From contig JBBEAY010000055.1 of the NCBI GenBank assembly GCA_040882605.1, positions 1-17,785 of the forward strand: a stretch of DNA of 17,785 bases, read 5' to 3'. Under the pieces are notes generated by a model, which ran no database searches, was not told the DNA's origin, and saw nothing but the letters and a program-made list of their open reading frames with translations. Origin of the DNA: JAOUEA01 sp040882605 (GTDB taxonomy: Bacteria; Actinomycetota; UBA4738; HRBIN12). The translations under genes and the position numbers were made by a program. Of the stretch, positions 8,760-15,447 are shown in pieces. The stretch's first letter is position 1; every line of letters begins with the position of its first letter.

Positions 8760-9526
8760 GTCAGCAACACCCCGCCGTTGACACCGATCGTCTGACCGGT
8801 GACATAGGAGGCGTCCTGAGACGCCAACCAGGCGACCGCCCCGGCGATGTCCTCTCCATCGCCATGCCGACCCAGCGGGATAGCGGCCCGGACGCGCTCT
8901 ACCTCGTCATCGAGCGGCACCCCACGCGCCGACGCCGCGATCCGCAGGTCGCCGAGGTGCATGTCGGTGAGCATGTTGCCCGGAGCGACCGTGTTGACCC
9001 GGATGCGATGTGGAGCGAGCTCGAGGGCGAGCGAGTGCGTGAGCAGGGCGACACCGCCCTTCGACGCGCAGTAGCTCGCGCCGTTCGCGACGCCCTGCTG
9101 GCCGAAGATCGATCCGAGGTTGACGATCGCGCCTTCGTTCCCGGACGAGATCATGGCCTTGGCACACGCCCTGGCCATGAGGAACGAGCCGATCAGGTTC
9201 ACCTCGACCACCCGCCGGAACTCAGCAGCGCTCGTGTCGCGTACCTCCGTCGACGGCCCGCCGATACCCGCGTTGTTCACCAGCAGATCGAGTCCACCGA
9301 GCCGTTCCGTGACCCTCGAGACGGCGGCGTCGACGTCGTGCTCGTCGGAGACGTCGCACGCCACCCCGATGACCTGGGAGCCGGCCGCCTCGGCCTTCAG
9401 CCGCTCCGCGGTCGCTCCAACCCCTGCGTCCACGTCGAACAGGGCGACGTCGGCGCCGTCGGAGACGAGGCGAACCGCGATGCGCTCTCCCAGCCCACGG
9501 GCGGCACCGGTCACGATCGCCCTCAC
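8756..9526 (-). CDS. Short-chain dehydrogenase/reductase (SDR), second by position
   Basis: This 256-residue classical SDR differs clearly from its neighbour. It has the cofactor loop TGAARGLG (6-13), acidic Asp31 after the second strand (ALFDVD, suggesting NAD(H)), NNAG (84-87), structural Asn110, catalytic Ser139 (NLGSIFG) and Tyr152/Lys156 in SYCASKGG. It ends with YVTGQTIGVNGGV, as FabG-like SDRs do. The start is GTG at 9526, in a 4-nt GTGA overlap with the stop of the deacetylase-fold gene. The two adjacent SDRs are similar only at family level, so they look like enzymes for two different redox steps, or two subunits, rather than a recent duplication. Confidence 0.92.
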   Translation of the reverse strand: MRAIVTGAARGLGERIAVRLVSDGADVALFDVDAGVGATAERLKAEAAGSQVIGVACDVSDEHDVDAAVSRVTERLGGLDLLVNNAGIGGPSTEVRDTSAAEFRRVVEVNLIGSFLMARACAKAMISSGNEGAIVNLGSIFGQQGVANGASYCASKGGVALLTHSLALELAPHRIRVNTVAPGNMLTDMHLGDLRIAASARGVPLDDEVERVRAAIPLGRHGDGEDIAGAVAWLASQDASYVTGQTIGVNGGVLLT

Positions 9527-10311
9527 GACGTGTGCTCCGCTATCTCACCCGTGGTGGCGACCCAGACGTCGCCGAGCGACTGCACGGACTCGATGAACTC
9601 CTCGAGGAAGCCTATGCGTCCCGGCCGGCCGATGATCTGGGGATGGCACGTCACGATGGCAGCGCCCCCGAGATCCCTTATGCCGAGCACTTCGCGCTCC
9701 CAGATCGAGCGGACCTCGTCGACCGTCGAGATCTTCTTCGTCCAGCTCGCGGGGTCGAACCAGAAGTGCGGTGCGTCGTCGAGGATCCATTGGATCGGGA
9801 CCTCGGCGATCGTCGAGCCCTCGTGCCGATACGGACGGATGTCGTCCATCATGTTCGACGAGTACGCGAACCCGTGCCGCTCGAGCAGCTCCAGCGTCCC
9901 CTCGGAGAAGTCCCACGACGGCGAGCGGTAGCCGCGGACCTCTGCGCCGAAGGACTCGAGCACCTCACGGCCCTTTACGAGCTCGCCCTCCTCCTCCTGG
10001 GGGGTGAGCTTCGTCGGCGAAGTGTGCGTGTAACCGTGATGGGCGATCTCGTGGCCTCGTTCCACGATCTCCTGCACCCGGTGGGGATGCCGCTCGGCGA
10101 CGCGGCCGGGGATGAAGAAGGTCGCACGGACGCCGCGGCGATCGAGTAAGTCGAGCACTAGGGGCACCGCCACCTTGGCGCCATACGTCCCCTGCGAGAG
10201 GATGCCGGGCTTGTTGACGTTCGAGGGATCTTCCCCGATCCACACCTCCTCGGCGTCGAAGTCGAAGGTGAACGCCGCCGCCGCCTTTGCGCCGCCCGGC
10301 CACTCGGTCAT
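9523..10311 (-). CDS. Polysaccharide deacetylase-fold (CE4) hydrolase, possibly a cyclic imide/ureide hydrolase
   Basis: This 262-residue protein is of the CE4 metal-dependent hydrolase fold, with no signal peptide. Motif 1 is TFDFDAEE (15-22, Asp17/Asp19), motif 2 the metal-binding HHGYTH (His92-x3-His96), motif 3 RGYRSP (127-131), and a C-terminal TCHPQIIGRPGR (221-232) carries the late histidine. The FDFDAEE and HPxxxGRP forms resemble the intracellular branch that includes H. pylori PgdA-like proteins and the PuuE allantoinase. A cytoplasmic amidohydrolase acting on a cyclic imide or ureide suits the neighbouring hydantoinase genes better than peptidoglycan or chitin deacetylation does; this is inference. 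The start is ATG at 10311, in an ATGA overlap with the stop of the LivM-like gene. The frame is open further upstream, but that part has no family similarity. Confidence 0.88.
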   Translation of the reverse strand: MTEWPGGAKAAAAFTFDFDAEEVWIGEDPSNVNKPGILSQGTYGAKVAVPLVLDLLDRRGVRATFFIPGRVAERHPHRVQEIVERGHEIAHHGYTHTSPTKLTPQEEEGELVKGREVLESFGAEVRGYRSPSWDFSEGTLELLERHGFAYSSNMMDDIRPYRHEGSTIAEVPIQWILDDAPHFWFDPASWTKKISTVDEVRSIWEREVLGIRDLGGAAIVTCHPQIIGRPGRIGFLEEFIESVQSLGDVWVATTGEIAEHTS

Positions 10312-11369
10312 GGGGCGGCCCCTTCGGCCGGCGGGGGGGCGGCGTCGTCGACGGCTGATCCGCCCTCGGCCATCCATCGCTGCAGGCGAGCCCAAGCCTG
10401 CTGCAGCACGGCCACGAGCCCTCGGGGCGCGACGACGATCGTCACCAACAGGATCAGTCCGACGACGATCAAGCGCGCCTCCTCGAAGTCACGCAGGTAC
10501 TCCGACACGACCATGATCACCGCCGTGCCGAGCATCGGGCCCCAGAACGTGCCGAGGCCGCCAACGACGAGCATCGCCACGAACAGCGACATCGGCCCGA
10601 GCCCCATGACGCTCGGGGAGATAACGCCGAAGTACTGCGCATAGAACGCGCCGGCGACGCCCGCGATGAAGGCCGACGTGCCGAACGTGATCACTTGCAT
10701 CTTCAACGGGCTCACTCCGCGCGACGCCGCGTACGCCGGGGAATCCCGCAACGCCTTGAGGGCCGTGCCCAGCGGCGAATGGATGAAGAGGTAGACGAAC
10801 ACGGCGGTCAGCACGACCAGAACGAGCGCCAACCAGTAGTAGGCGCGCTGCTTCGAGTCGGGCGAGAGTCCCTCGAACGCCAGACCCGGGATCCCCGAGA
10901 GGCCGAAGGAGCCACCCGTTACGCCGCTCTCGTCGGAGATCACGAGCAACCGCACGACCTCCCCGAACGAGAAGGTCAATAGCGACGCGTAGATGCCGCG
11001 CAACCGAAGGATGGGGATCCCGATCACGGCGCTGGCGAGGGCGGCCGCCACACCACCCGTGATGAGCGAGAGCCAAGGCGGCAGCCCCCAATGCAGGCTT
11101 ACGAGCGCCGCGACATACCCGCCGATCGCGAAGATCGCGAGTTGGCCGAAGTTCCAGATGCCACCGATGCCGAGCTGCAGGTTCCACGACTGGTTCAACA
11201 CCATCCAGATCAAGGCCGTCAGCGCGACGTCGATCACGTAGTCGTTGCGCCACACGAGCGGCAGAGCCACCGCCGCCAGCAACAGCAGCCCTACGGCGAA
11301 GGGGTTCGGCCGTCGCCAGCCCATCGATCGTCCGATGGACGCGCGCGCCTCGTCGATCGCGGCGGCCAC
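10308..11369 (-). CDS. livM: Branched-chain amino acid/amide-type ABC transporter permease (LivM-like)
   Basis: This 353-residue integral membrane protein is the second permease of a HAAT-type importer. After a short basic cytoplasmic start there are about eight to nine hydrophobic segments (from PFAVGLLLLAAVALPLVW). The LivM-type motif GIGGIWNFGQLAIFAIGGYV and the EAA-like loop ALRDSPAYAASRGVSPLKMQ (contact with the ATPases) are present. VVGGLGTFWGPMLGTAV near the end is also typical. The C-terminal tail is Ala/Pro-rich. The start is GTG at 11369, directly abutting the TAG of the LivH-like gene (11370-11372) with no spacer. It pairs with LivH to form the membrane channel. Confidence 0.92.
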   Translation of the reverse strand: MAAAIDEARASIGRSMGWRRPNPFAVGLLLLAAVALPLVWRNDYVIDVALTALIWMVLNQSWNLQLGIGGIWNFGQLAIFAIGGYVAALVSLHWGLPPWLSLITGGVAAALASAVIGIPILRLRGIYASLLTFSFGEVVRLLVISDESGVTGGSFGLSGIPGLAFEGLSPDSKQRAYYWLALVLVVLTAVFVYLFIHSPLGTALKALRDSPAYAASRGVSPLKMQVITFGTSAFIAGVAGAFYAQYFGVISPSVMGLGPMSLFVAMLVVGGLGTFWGPMLGTAVIMVVSEYLRDFEEARLIVVGLILLVTIVVAPRGLVAVLQQAWARLQRWMAEGGSAVDDAAPPPAEGAAP

Positions 11370-12257
11370 CTAGAGCCTCGCCTCTTCCGGCTTGCCGAAT
11401 AGGCCGGTGGGCCTGATCAGCATCACGATCATGATCACGAGGAACAGCACCGGGAGCGACCACTTCACGCCGAAGTACAGCGAGATCAGGGCCTCGAGCA
11501 GGCCGATGATGTACGCGGCCACGATCGTGCCCCTCACGCTGCCGAGGCCCCCGAAGATCGCGACGATCAACGCCTTCAGAAGCGGAAGGTCGCCGGCGTT
11601 CGGGGACACGAAGAAGACGGAGGCGAGCAACACGCCGGCGATGCCCGCAAGAGCGGAAGACACGCCCATCGTGAGGTTGTAGACGCGCTGCACCGGGATG
11701 CCCATCAGCCGCGCGGCATCGAGCTGCTGTGCGACGGCGCTGATCCCGAGGCCGTACCGCGTCTTCGACAGGAAGATGCCGAGCGTGACGAGCATCGCGA
11801 TCGCGACGCCCGCCATGACGAGCGAATGCCAGCTCACGCTCACGCCCTCGATCAGTCGCAGCCGACCGGCGATCACCGGGGGCACGGCCTTGCTGCGGGC
11901 GCCGTAGATCCGCAGGGCCAGGTTGGCCAGCACGATCGCCACGGCGAACGTCGAGATGAACGCGGTCATCTCGAAGTCCACGCCTATCCGACCGATCAGC
12001 GGACGCACCGCGACCTGCTGGATCAGCACCCCGAAAACGAACGTGACCGCGGCGGCGGCCACGAGACCCGCGAGCGGGCCCCACCCCAAGCCGCTGAACA
12101 ACATCCACGACACGTAGCCGCCCACCAACACCATGGCGCCCAGCGCCATATTGAGCGTGCGCAGGGTGCCGTAGATCAGCGTCATGCCCACGGTCATGAG
12201 CGCGTAGATCGAGCCCGTGACGAGTCCGCTCACGATCGCCTGCACGGTCGACGTCAT
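11370..12257 (-). CDS. livH: Branched-chain amino acid/amide-type ABC transporter permease (LivH-like)
   Basis: This 295-residue membrane permease has about eight hydrophobic segments. It opens with the LivH-type VSGLVTGSIYALMTVGMTLI, followed by TLRTLNMALGAMVLVGGY. The coupling loop is VAQQLDAARLMGIPVQRVYN, and IFGGLGSVRGTIVAAYIIGL and MLIRPTGLFG(K) near the C terminus are standard. The frame is open well upstream, but ATG 12257 is clearly the start: homology begins there, and GAGGGG lies 5 nt before it, overlapping the tail of the LivF-like gene (8-nt gap). Together with the LivM-like protein it should form the translocation pore. Confidence 0.93.
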   Translation of the reverse strand: MTSTVQAIVSGLVTGSIYALMTVGMTLIYGTLRTLNMALGAMVLVGGYVSWMLFSGLGWGPLAGLVAAAAVTFVFGVLIQQVAVRPLIGRIGVDFEMTAFISTFAVAIVLANLALRIYGARSKAVPPVIAGRLRLIEGVSVSWHSLVMAGVAIAMLVTLGIFLSKTRYGLGISAVAQQLDAARLMGIPVQRVYNLTMGVSSALAGIAGVLLASVFFVSPNAGDLPLLKALIVAIFGGLGSVRGTIVAAYIIGLLEALISLYFGVKWSLPVLFLVIMIVMLIRPTGLFGKPEEARL

Positions 12258-12265
12258 CGATCCCC

Positions 12266-12976
12266 TCAGGTCCCCAGGTAGGTCGCCATCACGGTCTCGT
12301 CGGCCTGGAGCTCGGCGACCGAGCCCTCGCGCACGATGCGCCCCGACTCGAGCAGGAGCACGCGGGCGTCGAAGGTCTGCACGTGGCTGAGGTTCTCCTC
12401 CACGAGCAGGAGGGTGACGCCCGAGCGCACGATGCGCTCGATGTGTCGGTACACCTCGTTCACGATCACGGGCGCGAGCCCGAGCGAGGGCTCGTCGATC
12501 ATCAACATCCGCGCCTCCCGCATCAGACCGCGGCCGAGCGCGAGCATCCGGCGCTCGCCGCCGGAGAGCGTCCTCGCTCGTTGTCCGCGCCGCTCGCCCA
12601 GCGCCGGGAAGATGCCGAACACGTCCTTCAGCCGCTCCGAGCGGCTGGCCCAGGCCGCCGCCGGGAAGGCGCCGAGCACGAGGTTTTCCTCGACGGTCAT
12701 GTCCCCGAACGGCAGATCGCCCTGCGGGATGTGCACAAGCCCGTTGCTCGCGATCACATCCGGGCGCGCACCATCGATCCGTTCGTCCGCGAACCACACC
12801 TCTCCCTGCGAGGGAGCCACCAACCCGCTGATCGTGCGCAACAGCGTCGTCTTGCCGTGCCCGTTCGGGCCGATCACGATCACGACCTCGCCGTCGCCGA
12901 CCGAGAGGTCGATGCCTTCGAGCACCCGCGTCTGCCCGTACGAAGCGTGGAGGTTCCGGGTCTCAAGCACCGGCAT
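12266..12976 (-). CDS. livF: ABC transporter ATP-binding protein (LivF-like)
   Basis: This 236-residue ATPase is one of the two nucleotide-binding subunits of the importer. Walker A is GPNGHGKTT (36-44, with His in the usual Ala/Ser place), the Q-loop is at Gln85 (VHIPQGDLPF), the signature is LSGGERRMLALGRGL (137-151), Walker B is MLMIDEP (157-163), and LLLVEEN provides the switch region. As in other LivF proteins, the switch position after Walker B holds Glu rather than His. The start is ATG 12976, inside a 14-nt overlap with the end of the LivG-like gene. It is full length for the family. Confidence 0.94.
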   Translation of the reverse strand: MPVLETRNLHASYGQTRVLEGIDLSVGDGEVVIVIGPNGHGKTTLLRTISGLVAPSQGEVWFADERIDGARPDVIASNGLVHIPQGDLPFGDMTVEENLVLGAFPAAAWASRSERLKDVFGIFPALGERRGQRARTLSGGERRMLALGRGLMREARMLMIDEPSLGLAPVIVNEVYRHIERIVRSGVTLLLVEENLSHVQTFDARVLLLESGRIVREGSVAELQADETVMATYLGT

Positions 12977-13793
12977 CCTCCGGGCCGATCGCGCCGGACG
13001 CCGACTCGGTACCGAGGTAGACGCGGATCACCTCCTCGTGGTGCTGGACATCGGTAGGCGTGCCCTCGAACAGCAGCCGGCCGTGGTTCATGACCATGAC
13101 GCGGTCGGAGATCGCCATGAGCGCCCGCATCACGTGCTCGATCAAGATGACGGACACGCCCGCTTCCCGAACCTTTCGCACCAGGTCGAGGACCGAGTCC
13201 ACCTCGAGGGCATTCAGCCCGCCCACGGGCTCGTCGAGCATCAGCAGCTGCGGTTCGGTCGCGAGGGCCGAGGCGATCATCAGACGCTTCTTGTCGTACA
13301 GCGGCAGGGGTCCTGCGACCGAGTCGAGCTTGCCTGCGAGCCCCACGAACGAGGCGGCCTCCCGGGCCCGTGCGACGGTGTCGTCGCCGAACGCGAGGCC
13401 CGGCACGGGTCGCGATCGTCGCCCGAAGTAGGCGCCCAAGGCGATGTTGCCGAGCACCGTGTGCTCAGGGAACACCGCGGGGATCTGAAACGTGCGGGCG
13501 ATGCCCCGATGGCAGATCGCGTGCGACGTGTGATCCTGCAGCTCCTGGCCCCGGAACACGATCCGACCCGACGTCGCGCGCGCCAGCCCCGTGATGGCGT
13601 CGAACAGGGTGGTCTTGCCAGCTCCGTTCGGCCCGGCGATGCCGAAGGTCTCATCGTCGGCGACGGAGAACGACAGGTCATCGACGGCCGCGAGCCCACC
13701 GAAGTGTTTCGACAGGCCCTCGACCTCGAGCATCGCCGAGTCGGTCGCGACTCGGCCATGTGGAGCCCCGGGCGCGCTCTCCCTCAGAGCCAC
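12963..13793 (-). CDS. livG: ABC transporter ATP-binding protein (LivG-like) with divergent signature motif
   Basis: This protein of up to 276 residues is the partner ATPase of the LivF-like subunit. Walker A is GPNGAGKTT (54-62), Walker B LLMLDEP (183-189), the switch histidine is in LIEHVM, and the LivG-type ARTFQIPAVFPEHTVLGNI region is present. The ABC signature, normally LSYGQ- or LSGGQ-like, reads LPLYDKKRLMIASAL (163-177), so the Ser-Gly-Gly core is missing. I recall similar LTLYDLKR forms in some importers of this class, so it may be a subfamily trait. The start is uncertain. GTG 13793 overlaps the stop of the binding-protein gene by 10 nt and gives a 20-residue extension. ATG 13733 begins exactly where homology starts (MLEVEGLSKHFGG) but lacks a visible ribosome-binding site. 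Confidence 0.9.
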   Translation of the reverse strand: MALRESAPGAPHGRVATDSAMLEVEGLSKHFGGLAAVDDLSFSVADDETFGIAGPNGAGKTTLFDAITGLARATSGRIVFRGQELQDHTSHAICHRGIARTFQIPAVFPEHTVLGNIALGAYFGRRSRPVPGLAFGDDTVARAREAASFVGLAGKLDSVAGPLPLYDKKRLMIASALATEPQLLMLDEPVGGLNALEVDSVLDLVRKVREAGVSVILIEHVMRALMAISDRVMVMNHGRLLFEGTPTDVQHHEEVIRVYLGTESASGAIGPEDAGA

Positions 13794-15124
13794 GCCGGGA
13801 GCTGGAACTCGCCCTGGATGTACGGATCGGGATCGATCAGCACCTGTTCCTGCTCCTGGATCTGGAACGTCAAGTGCGGCATGCCGAGGCTCGGGTCGTT
13901 CACATCATCGGGGTACGGGATCGCGGTGAGCTCCCCCGGCTTGTAATTGTATGTCCCGCTAACCCCCCGGTATGTCATCCGTTTCACGTTCTCGTTCACG
14001 CGCTCGAAGTCGGAGGGGTCGCCCCCCATCGCCGCGGCCTGCGCCCAGACGTGCACGAGGTCGTACTGACCACCGGCCTGGCTGAGACCGGCCTCGGCGT
14101 CATACTTCTCTTGGTAGAGGTCCTTGAACGCCTGCCCCCTCGCATCGGGGAGCGTCCCGATCACCGTCGACCAGATCACCCCGTCCGCGTCCTCTCCGGC
14201 GAGCTCCAGATACTCGGGGATCGACGGACCGTACTGCTGGTACATCAACGACGGTGTCGGGTCCGAGCGGAACTGCTGCTGGAACGAGGCAAGATCACCG
14301 GCGATGTAGTCGGCGTGGAAGATGAGTCCGGGCGGGTCCTGCCTGATCTTCGCCAGCACCGGGCCCCATTCCGTGAGGGGCGCTGTGACCTGCTCGTACA
14401 CGGGCACTTCCCATCCCAGCTCCTGGATGCCGCTTCGCACCGTCTTCGCGATCGTGATGCTGTAGGGGTCGTTGCTCGTCACGATCGCCGCCGACTCGGA
14501 GCTCGGCTGCCACGCGCCCGAATCGATCAACCGCTGCATGAACTGGATGAATCCGGGCCCGTACCAGACCTCGGTCGGACACGAGTGGTAGATGTTGGAG
14601 ATCTGGTTGTCGGCGACGTAGTCCGCGTTCGGCTGGAACGTGTTGAGGTGGAACATCGGGGCGCCGTACTCGGCGTACACGTCGTACTCGGCCGACGTGG
14701 TGGTGGTGTAGCCGGAGAAGACCGCCGCGACGCCCTCGTTCGTGAGACGACGGGCCGCGTTCACCATCTTCTCCGGCGCGAGATCCTCGACATCGGAGAT
14801 GACGAGCTCGAGCTGGCGCCCGGCGACGCCACCGCTGGCGTTGATCTCCTCGACCGCGACCTCTTGTCCTCGCGTCATCTCCTGACCGTCGCCGGAGTAT
14901 GCGCCGGTGGTGGGGCTGGCCGACCCGATCTTGATCGTCTCGGTGCTGCCTCCGCCCCCGCTCGTTGCGCCACCCACTTCGGAGCCGCCCTCTTCATCGG
15001 ACGAGCCCAGGGCGAACCCTCCGATACCACCGACGACCAATCCCCCCACGGCCGCCGCACCGGCACCCGTCAACAGTTGCCGCCGCGTGATGCGACCGCC
15101 TGTCCCCGTCGCTCCGTCCGCCAT
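13784..15124 (-). CDS. ABC transporter solute-binding protein, type I (Peripla_BP_6/HAAT), Tat signal
   Basis: This 446-residue ligand receptor serves the LivFGHM-like importer. The start is ATG 15124, with AGGAGGAA six bases upstream. The N terminus is a twin-arginine signal (RITRRQLLTG, Arg14-Arg15) followed by a hydrophobic Gly/Ala/Val stretch (19-39). An acidic Gly/Ser-rich linker (41-60) leads to the mature domain from TIKIGSASPTTGAYSG. No lipobox cysteine follows the hydrophobic stretch, so the protein is either cut and released or stays anchored by an uncleaved helix. Its pattern (GYTTTTSAEYDVYAEYGAPM, then SCPTEVWYGPGFIQF at 181-195) resembles the amide/urea branch of the family. It is the first gene of the operon and a paralogue of the sensor domain of the divergent regulator. 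Confidence 0.93.
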   Translation of the reverse strand: MADGATGTGGRITRRQLLTGAGAAAVGGLVVGGIGGFALGSSDEEGGSEVGGATSGGGGSTETIKIGSASPTTGAYSGDGQEMTRGQEVAVEEINASGGVAGRQLELVISDVEDLAPEKMVNAARRLTNEGVAAVFSGYTTTTSAEYDVYAEYGAPMFHLNTFQPNADYVADNQISNIYHSCPTEVWYGPGFIQFMQRLIDSGAWQPSSESAAIVTSNDPYSITIAKTVRSGIQELGWEVPVYEQVTAPLTEWGPVLAKIRQDPPGLIFHADYIAGDLASFQQQFRSDPTPSLMYQQYGPSIPEYLELAGEDADGVIWSTVIGTLPDARGQAFKDLYQEKYDAEAGLSQAGGQYDLVHVWAQAAAMGGDPSDFERVNENVKRMTYRGVSGTYNYKPGELTAIPYPDDVNDPSLGMPHLTFQIQEQEQVLIDPDPYIQGEFQLPAWL

Positions 15125-15154
15125 GCCGCTTCCTCCTCGCGCGTGCTGCACTCC

Positions 15155-15169
15155 GCCGCTGCGAGCGGC
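15155..15169. repeat. Short inverted repeat in operon leader
   Basis: GCCGCT, three bases, then AGCGGC: a 6-bp perfect stem with a 3-nt loop, 31-45 nt upstream of the binding-protein ATG. If transcribed it would form a small hairpin in the leader, close to the ribosome-binding site. It could also be a second protein-binding half-site. Confidence 0.3.
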
Positions 15170-15202
15170 GATAGTGCGACGGTAGACGGCGAGCAGCCTC
15201 CT

Positions 15203-15226
15203 CGCATCGGTCACCTCGCCGATGCG
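15203..15226. promoter_or_regulatory. Candidate operator: perfect 8-bp inverted repeat, 8-nt spacer
   Basis: CGCATCGG, eight bases, then CCGATGCG. The dyad is perfect and 24 bp overall. It sits near the middle of the divergent intergenic region, 79-102 nt upstream of the solute-binding-protein start. LuxR/GerE-type domains bind as dimers to inverted repeats of about 20 bp, so the adjacent regulator is the natural candidate ligand. A chance dyad in GC-rich DNA cannot be excluded. Confidence 0.45.
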
Positions 15227-15307
15227 CGAGAAGGCACCCGCGGAGCACCGGACTGTCTGGACGCGATGCCCGTAGGTCTGGGACCATCGCCTTCCAGCCG
15301 CGTCCCA

Positions 15308-15321
15308 AGGGAGGAACGATC
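15308..15321 (+). promoter_or_regulatory. Strong ribosome-binding site followed by ATC (possible regulator start)
   Basis: AGGGAGGAACGATC: an AGGGAGGA core with four bases before an in-frame ATC codon at 15319. The frame is open from 15175 and contains no ATG, GTG or TTG before TTG 15448. The 129 bases from 15319 look coding, with mostly G/C third positions. Either translation starts at this unusual codon, or a start codon has been lost by mutation or misread. Confidence 0.4.
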
Positions 15322-15447
15322 CGACCCGAACCGTTCCCACCGTCGGCACTGGTACACACCGACGGGCGCATCGACGATATCGACGGTGCTGCGGGGGGCC
15401 GCCTCGTACGCACGAGCCCCGATCTCGCGCGCTACGCGGTCGGCCTC

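Larger units (their letters stand above)
15125..15318. promoter_or_regulatory. Divergent intergenic control region between transporter operon and regulator
   Basis: This stretch separates the start of the solute-binding protein (minus strand) from the ribosome-binding site of the divergent regulator (plus strand). Promoters in both directions should lie here, but I find no convincing -35/-10 pair on either strand. It holds two inverted repeats, at 15155-15169 and 15203-15226, listed separately where notable, and the AGGAGGAA site serving the operon (15131-15138 as the complement). The layout is typical for a local regulator controlling both itself and its neighbour. Confidence 0.6.

Noticed and set aside
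12258..12797. Open upstream extension of the LivH-like gene's frame
   Set aside because: It overlaps the well-supported LivF gene in another frame and has no permease similarity. ATG 12257 has a good GAGGGG site.
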